Assembly: GCF_946885955.1 (NCBI RefSeq)
Contig: NZ_CAMPHI010000010.1
Location: 62,001 to 126,000, forward strand
Origin: an uncultured Pseudomonas sp.
Lineage (GTDB): Bacteria; Pseudomonadota; Gammaproteobacteria; Pseudomonadales; Pseudomonadaceae
Length of the DNA stretch: 64,000 bases
Direction: 5' to 3'
The notes beneath the pieces were generated by a model. The model had not been told where the DNA came from. It was given only the letters and a program-made list of their open reading frames with translations, and made no database searches. The translations under genes and the position numbers were made by a program. Position 1 is the stretch's first letter; every line of letters begins with the position of its first letter. Of the stretch, positions 45,339 to 54,465 are shown piece after piece.

Positions 45339-46196
45339 TCAGCCCATGGCCTGGGTCACCAGGGCGAATTGGCTGACGCCGCCGACAGCGTGTGGCGGCG
45401 TCCCGCGGGCCATTTGCGCGACGCTGTCGACCTGTTTCAGGCCCGCGTCCTCCAGCCAGGCGGACAGGCCGCTATCAGCGGGAACGTCGATGCGCACGAA
45501 AGCTTCCGGCACCCGCGCCAACAACTCTGCGATCAAGTGTTTGGCCTGTTCGGAATTTTCCGCGATGACCGGGCCGATACAGCGGCCACGGCCGAACGGG
45601 CGAAGCATCGCGAAGCTGCGTAGCTGACCGTCGCGCTCGATACCGACCGAGTGTTCGACCACCTCGAACAGCTCATTGAGTACGGCTTCGCGGTCCAGAC
45701 CGCTGCCGGCGTTGGCCAGTTCGAGTTGGCGAACCCGATCGTCTGCGGTCAAGGGCCGGCACTGTTCACCGGCTGGTAGGGCAGGGATATCGGCGGCTTG
45801 CGCCTGGCCCTGATACTGGTGGATCTGACCGAATTCGACGAAGCCTTGGCTGGCGTACAGTGGGACACCCGCCAGTGTGGCATTGAGTATGGCGGTGCGC
45901 GGCATGCAGGCTTCGAGCGCCAACTCCATCAGCTTGCGGCCAATGCCCTGGCCCTGATACTCGTCGCTGACGATCACCAGGCCGATGGTGGCGTATGCAC
46001 CTTGTGGGCAAGCGAACGAGGTGCCGATCAGACGGCCGTCGTCTTCCACCACGAAGCCCTCGGCAACGCGTTGCAGCATGGCCCAGTCTTCCAGGCGATG
46101 GGGCCACTTCAACTGCACGGATAAGGCATGGGCCGCTGCTACATCCTCGGCAGTCATGGTGCGATAAAGATAAGAGTGGCGTTGAGCGACGGACAT
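45339..46196 (-). CDS. Two-domain GNAT acetyltransferase
   Basis: A 285-residue protein with an N-terminal GNAT domain (IGLVIVSDEYQGQGIGRKLME gives the acetyl-CoA R/Q-x-x-G-x-G/A loop; GVPLYASQGFVEFGQIHQYQG) and a C-terminal degenerate acetyltransferase half (RIDVPADSGLSAWLEDAGLKQVDSVAQMARG). This YitH/HolE-like layout is common in pseudomonad amine gene clusters. It heads the operon with the bicupin gene; copy A of a composite element lies 100-190 bases upstream. Confidence 0.8.
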   Translation of the reverse strand: MSVAQRHSYLYRTMTAEDVAAAHALSVQLKWPHRLEDWAMLQRVAEGFVVEDDGRLIGTSFACPQGAYATIGLVIVSDEYQGQGIGRKLMELALEACMPRTAILNATLAGVPLYASQGFVEFGQIHQYQGQAQAADIPALPAGEQCRPLTADDRVRQLELANAGSGLDREAVLNELFEVVEHSVGIERDGQLRSFAMLRPFGRGRCIGPVIAENSEQAKHLIAELLARVPEAFVRIDVPADSGLSAWLEDAGLKQVDSVAQMARGTPPHAVGGVSQFALVTQAMG

Positions 46197-46296
46197 GACT
46201 GGACTCCGTTATTGGCTGAGCGCGCCGGCGAATTTTTACCGACAGATGGCTCTGTATCCCACCTGCGCCGCGGCCTGACAAGGGCTTGAGAGCAAT

Positions 46297-46382
46297 TCGG
46301 CAGATTCCTCAAGCGCCAGTTCTCCAGGCCATATTTATGACCTGAACGCCATGCGCTAGCAGCAGTAAATGCTTTGCCGATT
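46297..46382. promoter_or_regulatory. Composite upstream element, copy A
   Basis: Half-site TCGGCAGATT at 46297-46306 and a second, TTTGCCGATT, at 46373-46382 start 76 bases apart. The left flank (CCTGACAAG, CAATTCGGCAGATT) is nearly identical to copy B. It is in the 364-base gap upstream of the GNAT-bicupin operon, which otherwise holds only the two terminators of oprD. Confidence 0.55.
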
Positions 46383-46454
46383 TTTTGCCGTGGGCGGAGC
46401 TTCTGGAGCCATAAAGGTCATTCGCTCAGGGGGCGCGGCAGACGATATGCAACT

Positions 46455-46482
46455 GAAAAAAAGGCGCTCGGGTGGGCGCCTT
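46455..46482 (-). terminator. Rho-independent terminator of oprD
   Basis: On the minus strand, arms AAGGCGC/GCGCCTT (46476-46482 and 46461-46467) with an 8-base loop are followed by a run of T (A6 at 46455-46460 on plus). Confidence 0.85.
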
Positions 46483-46523
46483 AAGGTCTGGGGAGCGCGG
46501 TAATGACCTTGAAGAAAAAGGCC

Positions 46524-46550
46524 CGGCCGGCCCACGATGAAAACCGGCCG
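46524..46550 (-). terminator. First hairpin after oprD
   Basis: On the minus strand the 7-base arms CGGCCGG/CCGGCCG (46544-46550 and 46524-46530) enclose 13 bases and are followed by GGCCTTTTTC. It directly follows the oprD stop, so oprD has tandem terminators. Confidence 0.65.
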
Positions 46551-46560
46551 AGAGTTGCCG

Positions 46561-47901
46561 TTACAGGATGCTCAGCGGGTACTCGATGATCAGGCGCACA
46601 TCGTCGACATCGCTTTCGAAAGACGTGGAGCGATGGGTGGCCTGGCGCAGGCGCAAGGACAGGTCCTTGGCCGAGCCCGACTGAATCACGTATTTGGCTT
46701 CGAAATCGCGTTCCCAATGCTTCTCGTCGTCGACCCCTGCGCGGAAATAGGCACCCGTCGGATCGGCCTTGGTGAAATCGATCTGGTCGCCTTTGACGTA
46801 GCGCGTCATAAGGGTCAGGCCCGGCACACCGAAGCTGGACATATTGAGGTCATAGCGAATCTGCATGGAGCGCTCGTTGGGGCGGTTGAATTCGGCGTAC
46901 TGCACCGAGTTTGCCAGCCAGATCGAGTCGACACCGATGAAGTCGAAGGTCTCGTCGCCATCGATCTTCTGGTAGGCCAGGCTGAGTTGGTGCGGGCCGA
47001 ATGCGTAGGCGGCCTTGGCCGACCAACTGATGGTGTCCACCTCGCCGGCACGGGCCTCGCCCTCGTCGCTGGTCTTGTAGGCGACCAGGGTGAAGTTGAG
47101 CGATTGCTTGTCGGCCAGCGGGAGGGTGTAGGCGGCGCGGCCAAAGTACTGGTGCCAGAGTTCTTCGGCCTCGCTGGCGTAAGCCATCAGGCTGAGGTTG
47201 TCGCTGACCTTGTAGGAGCCACCGATGAAATTGACGCTGTCGGCTTCTACGCCCGCGTAGCTGGTGAATAGGCCGTCATCGGAGTTCGTCGAGTTTCTGC
47301 CGTTGTACGCGGTGAAGTGGCCGGCCTCGAGGAAAAGATCATCGAACTCTCTGCTCGACAGTTGGAAGCCGGTGGCGGTTTCTGGCAGCAGGCGGTTGTC
47401 GCCCATGGCGAATACCGGAGCCGTGGGGCGCTGTTCACCGTACTTCAGTTCGGTGGAGGAGAGGCGCATCTTCACCGCGCCGCCGATCTCACCGAAGGCG
47501 TCCGGCACTTCAGCGTCGGCAGTCTGGTTGTTGCTGATCGGCAGCACGCCGTTGCCAACCCGGCCGCGACCGCTATCCAATTTGACCCCGCCGTAAGCGA
47601 AGGCATCGGCGCCGAAGCCGACCGTGCCCTGGGTGAAGCCGGAGGCGAAATTGAGCATGGCACCCTGTGCCCACTCTTCACGATAACCATTGCGCTCGCT
47701 GGTCGGCTTGGCGCCGTTGCTGCCCTGGCTGTTGCTGCCGCCGTTACGGAAGTCGCGGTTCATGTAGAAGTTGCGGTTGAGCAGCTTCAGGCTGCTGTCT
47801 TCGACGAAGCCGTTGGCTTCCTCTTGCTGACCGGCTAAGGCCAGTTGTGAGGTCGCGGCGGCGATCGCCAACGCGAGACAGCTGTGTTTCACGATATTCA
47901 T
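46561..47901 (-). CDS. OprD-family outer-membrane porin
   Basis: A 446-residue substrate-specific porin: signal peptide (LALAGQQ), then the OprD-typical start GFVEDSSLKLLNRNFYMNRDFRNG, a REEWAQG segment, the central GGAVKMRLSSTELKYGEQ strand-loop and a C-terminal strand ending in DVRLIIEYPLSIL. OprD porins take up amino acids, peptides or organic acids. The neighbouring oxidases suggest an amine or amino-acid substrate; this cannot be read from sequence. Confidence 0.92.
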   Translation of the reverse strand: MNIVKHSCLALAIAAATSQLALAGQQEEANGFVEDSSLKLLNRNFYMNRDFRNGGSNSQGSNGAKPTSERNGYREEWAQGAMLNFASGFTQGTVGFGADAFAYGGVKLDSGRGRVGNGVLPISNNQTADAEVPDAFGEIGGAVKMRLSSTELKYGEQRPTAPVFAMGDNRLLPETATGFQLSSREFDDLFLEAGHFTAYNGRNSTNSDDGLFTSYAGVEADSVNFIGGSYKVSDNLSLMAYASEAEELWHQYFGRAAYTLPLADKQSLNFTLVAYKTSDEGEARAGEVDTISWSAKAAYAFGPHQLSLAYQKIDGDETFDFIGVDSIWLANSVQYAEFNRPNERSMQIRYDLNMSSFGVPGLTLMTRYVKGDQIDFTKADPTGAYFRAGVDDEKHWERDFEAKYVIQSGSAKDLSLRLRQATHRSTSFESDVDDVRLIIEYPLSIL

Positions 47902-48097
47902 GGCTTACTCCATTGCTTTTTTATTAGTGTTCGTTGCCCATACGGCGGACAGTGCTCTTGCGGCAGCACAGGTGAATCGCTCCGGGTAAAGCACATGAGA
48001 ACGGGGGCTTTTCGGTCACCTCGTCATGCTTGCAGCCCCCGGAGCGCGGAGGCTGTATCGCAGCTGCGGTTACCCCTGACAAGAGGCGCCAGGCAAT

Positions 48098-48182
48098 TCG
48101 GCAGATTGCATAAACGACGGCTCGACAGACCGCAGCTACTGCTCAAATGAGGGGGGAGGTCGGCAGCAAATATCGGCTGATT
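48098..48182. promoter_or_regulatory. Composite upstream element, copy B
   Basis: Half-sites TCGGCAGATT (48098-48107) and TCGGCTGATT (48173-48182) start 75 bases apart. A 28-base piece at 48126-48153 is identical to 59381-59408 in copy C. It lies about 200 bases upstream of oprD. The gap 47902-48571 (670 bases) contains this element, a palindromic repeat piece and the FAD-oxidase terminator; no gene was found. Confidence 0.55.
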
Positions 48183-48215
48183 TTTCTCGAATTTGGGGGC
48201 CTGGCAGCGCAGCTC

Positions 48216-48318
48216 GCGTAACCCACCAGGCGATCTCCCTGCGTTGCGCCGATGGTGGGTTACGGCGCAACGGATATCGCTGGTTCATTGCTATCGGCAG
48301 GCTGCGCCTAACCCACCC
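48216..48318. repeat. Partial copy of the GTAACCCACC palindromic repeat
   Basis: GCGTAACCCACCAGGCGAT, then GCGTTGCGCCGATGGTGGGT and a terminal CCTAACCCACCC resemble the inner and right parts of the units at 58916-59310. The left CGTAGGGTGGGTT end is missing, so the unit is truncated. Confidence 0.65.
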
Positions 48319-48528
48319 GGGGATCGCAGCAGATGGGTGAGACCACGATTACCGACACATGATGGCTGACGCGACACGAGTGTCTTGACACGCAGAGCCC
48401 GTTGCGTTTCGTGGCAGGGGGCGGGCGGCGCTCCGCTTTAGCCGCAATGTTGTCATCCGGTCGCTCGTGCTAATCGTCGACTTTCTGCGAGTGGTGCTTT
48501 GTTCAATAGCTGAATTTTGCACGCGAGG

Positions 48529-48553
48529 AAAAGGCGGGAGCGAGGCTCCCGCC
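48529..48553 (-). terminator. Rho-independent terminator of the FAD oxidoreductase gene
   Basis: Perfect 9-base arms GGCGGGAGC (48533-48541) and GCTCCCGCC (48545-48553) with a 3-base loop are followed on the minus strand by TTTTCC. It is 19 bases after the stop codon. Confidence 0.85.
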
Positions 48554-48571
48554 AAACAGCGAGGGAGACGG

Positions 48572-49897
48572 TCAGAAATCCGAGACTTTGCCCCAAACCC
48601 CTTTGTTCAGGCGAGCCAGCCGGTATTGCGTGTGGTCCACAAACGGCGTCTTGCCCGTCGCCAGTTCGGCGATCAGGCGCCCGGCGCCGGGGCCGATGCC
48701 GAAGCCGTGACCGGAGAAGCCGGCGGCCAGGATGAAGCCCGGCAGGTTCTGCGCTTCGTCGATGACCGGCACGCCGTCCGGGGTGCTGTCGATATAACCG
48801 GCCCAGCCGGCCTGAACGGGCACGCTGCCCAGCGCGGGCAACAGGCGGCGTGCACGGGCGAGGGTATCGCGCAGGATCGATTCCGACGGGCGCGGGTCGA
48901 GGATGCGCACGCGCTCCATCGGCGTGGGCCGGTCGAGCGCCCATTTGCTGCGCGTCTCGTGTCCGTACTGCCAACCCTGCAGATCGCCAGGGGAGAGCAT
49001 CTGCCAGCGCTTGGCGAACATCGGCAGGAAGTACGAGGAGAAGCGCAGTTGCTGCGGGGTCGGATCCACACAGGCGCGTCCGGAAATGGCCAGGGTATAG
49101 CCGCCGTCGCTGCGGCGGGTGACGGTCACCTCGCTGGTATGCAGCGCATCGGGAATCCCCTGGACGCCCGGCATGACCGAGAGAATGGAGGAACGCACCG
49201 AGGCCTGGGGAAAGCGAATGCCCAATTGCGCGCAGAAGGACGAAGCCCAGGCACCGCCGGCCATCACCACCTGACGAGTCTTGATCACGCCCTTTTCGGT
49301 AATCACCCCGGAAACCCGGCCCGCCTCGGTCTCGACGCCGCGGGCGGCGCAGAACTGGTGGATGGTGCCGCCATGCTTGAGCACGCCCTTGGCGATCAGC
49401 GGCGCGGCACGTGATGGATCGGCGATGCCGTCGGACGGTGAGAACACGCCGCCCAGCCAGGGTTTGCCGGTGGCCGCGCCGCGCTCTGTGGCTTCGGCGC
49501 TACTCAGCATATGGGTGGTGACGCCCTGGGTAATGGCGAAGTCGCGCCACTTGGCCCAGCCATCGAGTTCGGCCTGGTTGTCCGATAGATAGAACAATCC
49601 GCAGCGGCGGAAACCGAGGTCCTCGTCGAGGTCGGCGGTGATCTCCTCCCAGAGCGCGAGGCTCTTGGTCGACAACGGCAGCTCGCGCGCGTCGCGGTTC
49701 TGCTGACGGCACCAGCCCCAGTTGCGGCTGGACTGCTCGGCGCCGACCCGGCCCTTCTCTAGCAGGGCTACGCTCATTCCCTGGCGAGCCATGTAGTAGG
49801 CGGCGCATACGCCGATGATGCCGCCGCCGATGACGACGACGTCGGCGCTTTGCGGCAGCTCCGGGCTGGACTGCGTGGTGATCAAGGGCGCCGGCAT
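48572..49897 (-). CDS. FAD-dependent amine/D-amino acid oxidoreductase
   Basis: A 441-residue DAO-family flavoprotein with the dinucleotide-binding motif VVVIGGGIIGVCAAYYMA (about residues 20-37), the EQSSRNWGWCRQQNRD stretch and a C-terminal GFILAAGFSGHGFGIGPGAGRLIAELATG FAD site. It oxidises an amine or amino acid C-N bond; the exact substrate is not evident. The ATG at 49897 has AGGAG upstream. It diverges from the cyclodeaminase-like gene across a 631-base gap. Confidence 0.85.
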   Translation of the reverse strand: MPAPLITTQSSPELPQSADVVVIGGGIIGVCAAYYMARQGMSVALLEKGRVGAEQSSRNWGWCRQQNRDARELPLSTKSLALWEEITADLDEDLGFRRCGLFYLSDNQAELDGWAKWRDFAITQGVTTHMLSSAEATERGAATGKPWLGGVFSPSDGIADPSRAAPLIAKGVLKHGGTIHQFCAARGVETEAGRVSGVITEKGVIKTRQVVMAGGAWASSFCAQLGIRFPQASVRSSILSVMPGVQGIPDALHTSEVTVTRRSDGGYTLAISGRACVDPTPQQLRFSSYFLPMFAKRWQMLSPGDLQGWQYGHETRSKWALDRPTPMERVRILDPRPSESILRDTLARARRLLPALGSVPVQAGWAGYIDSTPDGVPVIDEAQNLPGFILAAGFSGHGFGIGPGAGRLIAELATGKTPFVDHTQYRLARLNKGVWGKVSDF

Positions 49898-50528
49898 TCT
49901 ATTCTCCTGGCCTGAACTTATTGTTTAGGGCTTTGCAGCGGGCAAAGCCGGGTGTTGGTCGATTCGCAGCCGCGGAATAGGCTGCGGCAGGTATCCGCTC
50001 GCCAATACCGTTGCGTTGATTCCATATTAGGTATCTCGGCCCGAGGGGGGCTGTCGTATTGGCCGTGCGCAATCGCAGAATCAGGCGTTTTCGGGGGCGC
50101 GCTCGGAAGTTTCTGCTGCGCTCGGTGGAGCGCTCGGCATGCGAGCGTTGACTATTCCGCCCACAACTTGCGGCTTTCCTTCCTTATGTTCTTTTCATCT
50201 GGAGGAAGGTGGCGATGCGCGATGCGTATGCCCGCTGCCACCTGCGCTGGGCGCTTCAGGCCCAGCACCGACTGAGGTGTACTCATATCGAGCTTTGCTG
50301 GGCGGCGCCAAAACTTTCGCCAATGGTGATGAAAAGAGTCGGAAATTGCTTATTCCCAGGGTATCCAGAATTTTCTGCCGAGCGCTCGCCAGCATACTGA
50401 TCACAGCAAACCGGCACTGTCTTGCCGCGCTACTTGCGCCGAAAAGGGCAGACAGTCCCGCCCGACGATGCTGCGTAAATCCCGGTCAATTGCGCTTGCC
50501 CCGATTAGAGAACAGCGAGGTCCAGTAG
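49898..50528. other. Long divergent intergenic region
   Basis: This 631-base gap separates the FAD oxidase (minus) and cyclodeaminase-like gene (plus) and must hold both promoters. No conserved gene, hairpin or copy of the composite element was found. Short open frames are present but none has a plausible start with family similarity. Confidence 0.4.
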
Positions 50529-51521
50529 ATGAAAACACTGCTGCTTAGCAAAGAAGAAGTCGGCAGATTGATATCCATGAAGGAAGTCATAGGCACGGTG
50601 GAGGAGGCCTACAAGGCCTTCAGTGGCGGGCAGGTGGTACAGCCCGACTACATCGGCATACATCTGCCGGAGCCGCGCGGCGGCGAGATCGACTTCAAGG
50701 TCGGTTACTGCAAGACCAATGAAATCATCTCGATGAAAGCCTCTTCCGGCGGCTTCCTCGATAACCCGACGGCGCATGGCGTGCCCAACGGCATGGGCAG
50801 CGTGCTGCTGTTCGATGCCAGGAGCTGCGCGCTGATCTGCGTGATGGATGGCAGCCTGCTCACCGGTCTCAGGACCGGAGCCTCGGGCGCCGTCTCGGTC
50901 AAGGCGCTGGCGCGGAAGAACGCGAAGAAGATCACCTGCATCGGTACCGGTAACCAGGCGCGGATGCAGATTCGCGCCATCAGCCTGGTGATGCAGATCG
51001 AAGAGATCCACGCCTGGAGCAGAAACCCGGAGACATGCGCCCGCTTCAAGGCGGATATCGAAGGCGAATTCGATATTCCCGTGATCCTGGCCAACTCGAA
51101 GAAGGAGGCGGTCGAGCAGGCCGACATCCTGATCACTACTACCCGTGGCAAGGGCCCGCTGGTGGAAGCCAGCTGGGTGAAACCCGGCACCCATATCGTC
51201 GCCATCGGCACGGATATGAAAGGCAAGCAGGAGCTCGAGCCCGAGATATTCCGCAACGCCAAGATCGTCAACGACTCGATTTCGCAGTGCATCGACAAAG
51301 GGGAAACCTGGCATCCGCTGAACGCCAAGATCATCGGCCTGGACGATATCCACGGTGAGCTCGGCGAGATTCTGCTGGGCACCAAGCCGGGCCGGGAGAA
51401 CGATGAGGAAATCACTATCTTCGACTCCACCGGCATGGCCATCCAGGACAACACCACGGCCGAAAAAATCTATCGCAATGCGCTGGAAAACAACGTCGGA
51501 ACCCTCTTTGCGTTCCTTTGA
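50529..51521 (+). CDS. Ornithine cyclodeaminase/mu-crystallin family enzyme
   Basis: A 330-residue NAD(P)-dependent protein of the ornithine cyclodeaminase family: [20 protein letters not shown] near residue 60, [24 protein letters not shown] and the nucleotide-binding [13 protein letters not shown] (about residues 138-150), then [15 protein letters not shown]. Members act as cyclodeaminase, imine reductase or alanine dehydrogenase. Its partner, 38 bases on, is a threonine-dehydratase-like gene; such pairs occur in ectoine utilisation (eutC/eutB) but other ectoine genes were not seen here. Confidence 0.8.
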   Translation: MKTLLLSKEEVGRLISMKEVIGTVEEAYKAFSGGQVVQPDYIGIHLPEPRGGEIDFKVGYCKTNEIISMKASSGGFLDNPTAHGVPNGMGSVLLFDARSCALICVMDGSLLTGLRTGASGAVSVKALARKNAKKITCIGTGNQARMQIRAISLVMQIEEIHAWSRNPETCARFKADIEGEFDIPVILANSKKEAVEQADILITTTRGKGPLVEASWVKPGTHIVAIGTDMKGKQELEPEIFRNAKIVNDSISQCIDKGETWHPLNAKIIGLDDIHGELGEILLGTKPGRENDEEITIFDSTGMAIQDNTTAEKIYRNALENNVGTLFAFL

Positions 51522-51559
51522 ATCTTGATTTTTCGGCAGTACGGAGAGAGGACATTTAG

Positions 51560-52531
51560 ATGCGCGACCATCCGACCATTCAGGACATCCGGGAAGCCCA
51601 GGAACGGCTCAAGCCCCATATCAAACATACTCCGCTGCTGCGTGCGGAGAAGATAGAAAAGGCCGCCGGTTGCCAGCTCTATCTGAAGCCGGAAACCCTG
51701 CAGATCACCGGGGCGTTCAAGATTCGCGGCGCGCTGAACAAGACGCTCTCGCTGCCCAGGGAAGAGATCGCCAAAGGCATCATCGCCACCTCTTCCGGCA
51801 ATCACGCCCAGGGGCTCGCCTACGCCGCGCGCATGCTCGGGGTGAAAGCCATTCTGGTGCTGCCGGTGACCACGCCGAAGATCAAGATCGCCAATACCCA
51901 AGCCCTCGGTGCAGAGGTCATCCTCTTCGATGGTGACACCGCTGCCCGTTGGAAAAGGGTGTACGAAATCGCCGAGGAAAACGGCTACGTGCCGGTCCAT
52001 GCCTTCGAAGACCCGCTGGTGATGGCCGGTCAGGGCACCATCGGTTGTGAGATCCTCGAGGACCTGGAGGATGTCGATACCGTCATCATCCCCATGGGCG
52101 GCGGCGGCCTGATTTCCGGCATCGCCACCGCCATCAAGGAAACCAAGCCGTCGGTGCGGGTCGTCGGTGCCGAACCGGCGTTGACCCCCAAGTACTACCA
52201 CAGCCGGTTGAACAAGCAGCGCACCACGCTGCCGTTGCAGAACACCATTGCCGACGGCTTGCGCATCAGCGTGCCGGGGCAGAACCCCTATCCGATCATC
52301 GAACGTTACGTCGACGAGATTGTCCTGGTCGAGGACGAGCATATCGTCCAGGGCATGCGTGCGCTGGCCAAGGATGCGAAACTGATCGCCGAACCCGCCG
52401 CCGCGATCGGCATAGGCGCGCTGCTGGCGGGCGTGGTCAAGGTCCGGCCGGATGAAAAGGTCTGCGTGGTACTGACTGGCGGCAACTGGGACCTGTGCGA
52501 CCTGGCCGAGGTCTACGGCGCTGCCGATTAA
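51560..52531 (+). CDS. PLP-dependent threonine/serine dehydratase-like enzyme
   Basis: A 323-residue fold-type II PLP enzyme. K54 in LQITGAFKIRGALN is the Schiff-base lysine, SSGNHAQGLAYAA binds the substrate carboxylate and MGGGGLISG binds the phosphate. No C-terminal ACT regulatory domain is present, so it is the short, catabolic-type form. It resembles EutB-type proteins. It probably acts in sequence with the cyclodeaminase-like enzyme, for instance on a hydroxy-amino acid; the substrate is unknown. Confidence 0.82.
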   Translation: MRDHPTIQDIREAQERLKPHIKHTPLLRAEKIEKAAGCQLYLKPETLQITGAFKIRGALNKTLSLPREEIAKGIIATSSGNHAQGLAYAARMLGVKAILVLPVTTPKIKIANTQALGAEVILFDGDTAARWKRVYEIAEENGYVPVHAFEDPLVMAGQGTIGCEILEDLEDVDTVIIPMGGGGLISGIATAIKETKPSVRVVGAEPALTPKYYHSRLNKQRTTLPLQNTIADGLRISVPGQNPYPIIERYVDEIVLVEDEHIVQGMRALAKDAKLIAEPAAAIGIGALLAGVVKVRPDEKVCVVLTGGNWDLCDLAEVYGAAD

Positions 52532-52563
52532 GCGCGGAACACTGGCGGAGCGAGCACGATGCG

Positions 52564-52893
52564 ATGACGAGTCTTTCCATCAACATCAACAAGATCGCAT
52601 TGCTGCGAAATTCCCGCGGGAGGAACTATCCGGACCTGGGGGCTTTCGCGGCGCGCTTGTTTTCGCTGGGCGCGGACGACATCACCCTGCACCCGCGCCC
52701 CGACCAGCGACATGCCCGCTATCAGGATGTAAAGAATCTGGCAGCTATCTGCGACGAGTACGGCAAGGAGCTCAACGTGGAAGGCTACCCGACGCCGGAG
52801 TTCCTGGCCGTGGTCAAACAGACTGCCGTCCCTACCGCGACCATTGATTCAGGGCGACGTAGCTTTCGCACTACGCCGCTGGCTGCTGCATAA
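52564..52893 (+). pseudogene. pdxJ: Truncated pdxJ (pyridoxine 5'-phosphate synthase)
   Basis: The first 85 or so codons are clearly PdxJ-like: LSININKIALLRNSRG, GADDITLHPRPDQRHARYQDV and ELNVEGYPTPEFLAVVKQT. After base 52821 the similarity ends abruptly at the 22-base repeat, and the frame runs into unrelated codons (AVPTATIDSGRRSF) to a stop at 52893. Full PdxJ is about 245 residues, so two thirds are lost. It begins 32 bases after the dehydratase-like gene. Confidence 0.85.
52822..52844. repeat. Left copy of the repeat flanking the effector island
   Basis: ACTGCCGTCCCTACCGCGAC plus CAT at 52822-52844. A copy with one mismatch over 22 bases occurs in the same orientation at 54626-54647, and a 20-base inverted copy with one mismatch at 54603-54622. 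It marks the exact point where pdxJ similarity ends. Confidence 0.75.
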
Positions 52894-53011
52894 CATAACG
52901 GCAGGCGCAGTATTCCTTGGCAGTGTAGGCGCCGAGGATGTCCGGGAAAGCTTGCAGGTGGGTGCGGTTCTGCCAGCCAAGGCCAATCAGCAGCGCCAGA
53001 ATCAGCAACAT
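52822..53011 (-). pseudogene. Fragment of a small secreted or membrane protein gene with a nonsense codon
   Basis: From ATG at 53011 the frame reads MLLILALLIGLGWQNRTHLQ, then FPDILGAYTAKEYCACRYV and MQQPAA before TAG at 52873-52871, after which it continues open (CESYVALNQW). This looks like the N-terminal part of a short Pseudomonas protein family with an E-Y-C-x-C-R-Y/F motif; family recall is from memory. The TAG is one base from TAC (Tyr). The frame runs through the 22-base repeat into the pdxJ junction. Confidence 0.5.
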
Positions 53012-53025
53012 CTGTGCGGATCAGA

Positions 53026-53967
53026 TCATTTTTCCTCTAAATCCACATGCCAAACATTGCCTGCTTTCTTTAGATCAGTGACAGTCATTTGTGTATTTGG
53101 AGGAATCAATGCCTCTTTCTCCATCCCCCCAAAGCCGGAGATTGAATCAATACTCACAGCCGACTTGGCAGCAATGTGTAGTTGCACCGAACCAGTAAAC
53201 CTTGCGGCCACTGACGGAGATGTCGAGGTACTCATAAATGATGAATCTGTATAGGTTTTACCTACTTTGAATTCTTTTTGAACCTGCTTGTCACTATAGT
53301 TTTTCTTGATTCCACGATGCACCTCGTTTTTCACTTTGTCTGGATCCTCAGCCAATTTCGCCAAGCCACTATTAAGTGATTGAACAACTGGGTTGTCCAC
53401 TTTATGGGGTTTGTCCCTTAGCATTTTATTGACGGGTCTAAACAATCCTCCTGCATATAAAGCAATACTCACGTATTCATTGGAGTTTAGAGCTGATGAC
53501 TCCGGTTTATACTTTCTGTCTTTTAATGTTCCGTCTATATACTCGTCGGCACCTTTACTGGAGAAACCATCTTTTTTCAGCAGCTTTTTTAAGTCTGATT
53601 TGAGGGTGAAATCAGAGGTGTCGAAGTCTGCAAGTCGTCGGCCTAAGATAGAATTACCGAAGAGATCATCATCCGAATGTGTATCTAATTGACTGCCCCC
53701 TCCCAGTATCGATAAATCATTATGTGAATCGTTCCGGCTGTAAGTTTGAGGAGGTGATTCATAACCATATTGCAATAGCTGAGAGTCATGGTAAGGGTAG
53801 TCATGATTGTGGGTTTGAGAAGACGATGCATAGTCGTATGGATTCGTGTAGTTATCTGGGTTACTAAAAAATGAGCTGTAAGCGCTAGGAGATGAACTAC
53901 CTGCCTCTTGCGTCGGCGACGCTGGATAATGAGTATCTAAAAAGTTGGAGATTGAATTCATATCCAT
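53026..53967 (-). CDS. Probable type III secreted mono-ADP-ribosyltransferase effector
   Basis: A 313-residue protein. Residues 1-115 are Ser/Tyr/Asn/Pro-rich and probably disordered, as in type III secretion signals. Residues about 130-313 fit an R-S-E class ADP-ribosyltransferase: R218 in EVHRGIKKN, the STS motif S246-T247-S248 in SSFMSTSTSPSVAARF, and the E-x-E pair E283/E285 in GGMEKEALIPP. This class modifies arginine in host proteins (ExoS, HopU1 and relatives). Its ATG overlaps the stop of a CesT-like chaperone gene by one base. Base composition is much AT-richer than the neighbours. The host target is unknown. Confidence 0.8.
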   Translation of the reverse strand: MDMNSISNFLDTHYPASPTQEAGSSSPSAYSSFFSNPDNYTNPYDYASSSQTHNHDYPYHDSQLLQYGYESPPQTYSRNDSHNDLSILGGGSQLDTHSDDDLFGNSILGRRLADFDTSDFTLKSDLKKLLKKDGFSSKGADEYIDGTLKDRKYKPESSALNSNEYVSIALYAGGLFRPVNKMLRDKPHKVDNPVVQSLNSGLAKLAEDPDKVKNEVHRGIKKNYSDKQVQKEFKVGKTYTDSSFMSTSTSPSVAARFTGSVQLHIAAKSAVSIDSISGFGGMEKEALIPPNTQMTVTDLKKAGNVWHVDLEEK

Positions 53968-54422
53968 TAGGTATTCTCCTTTTCTGGTAGCACTTTTGCC
54001 AATCTGTCTCTTTTATAGCCAGTTAGAATTTTCCTGACCTGTCCAGCCAATAGGTGATGTTGTTCTAACATCAAGCCAAGATTATCTATTTGTATACCAG
54101 ACAGGTCATGGGTTGATCGTAAGCATAAGGCATGATTTTCGAGATCAAGCGCAATGCTTGCAGCCAGGGTGTATGCGGGGGAAAGATTTAGATTCAATGC
54201 CAGCGCCATCACACGGGCATCTTGTGAGGGGTCAATAGCAATCAGCCGGGTCAACACAAATAAAGCTTTGCAGTCTTCGGTTGGCACTAATAGGGTGAGT
54301 TCCGGCTCTGGCCCTTGCAGTATCAGATGACCATCATGCTCAAGAGAGTCTAACGATTTTCTATCATAGCCAAGCTGCATTAAACCGGATTTCAATAAGT
54401 TATATTTTTTGGATACATTCAT
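53967..54422 (-). CDS. Type III effector chaperone, CesT/SycE-like
   Basis: A 151-residue acidic protein with the usual size and layout of type III class I chaperones: an N-terminal helix (LLKSGLMQLGYD), central strands (GHLILQGPEPELTLLVPTED, CKALFVLTRLIAID), and an amphipathic C-terminal region (LSGIQIDNLGLMLEQHHLLAGQVRKIL). It lies directly upstream of, and overlaps, the effector gene, as such chaperones do. It is transcribed from the hrp-box promoter. Identification depends on context as well as pattern. Confidence 0.72.
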   Translation of the reverse strand: MNVSKKYNLLKSGLMQLGYDRKSLDSLEHDGHLILQGPEPELTLLVPTEDCKALFVLTRLIAIDPSQDARVMALALNLNLSPAYTLAASIALDLENHALCLRSTHDLSGIQIDNLGLMLEQHHLLAGQVRKILTGYKRDRLAKVLPEKENT

Positions 54423-54465
54423 TTCACGTTAGCCTTGGTTGTCATATTGGTATGCTATGACGACG

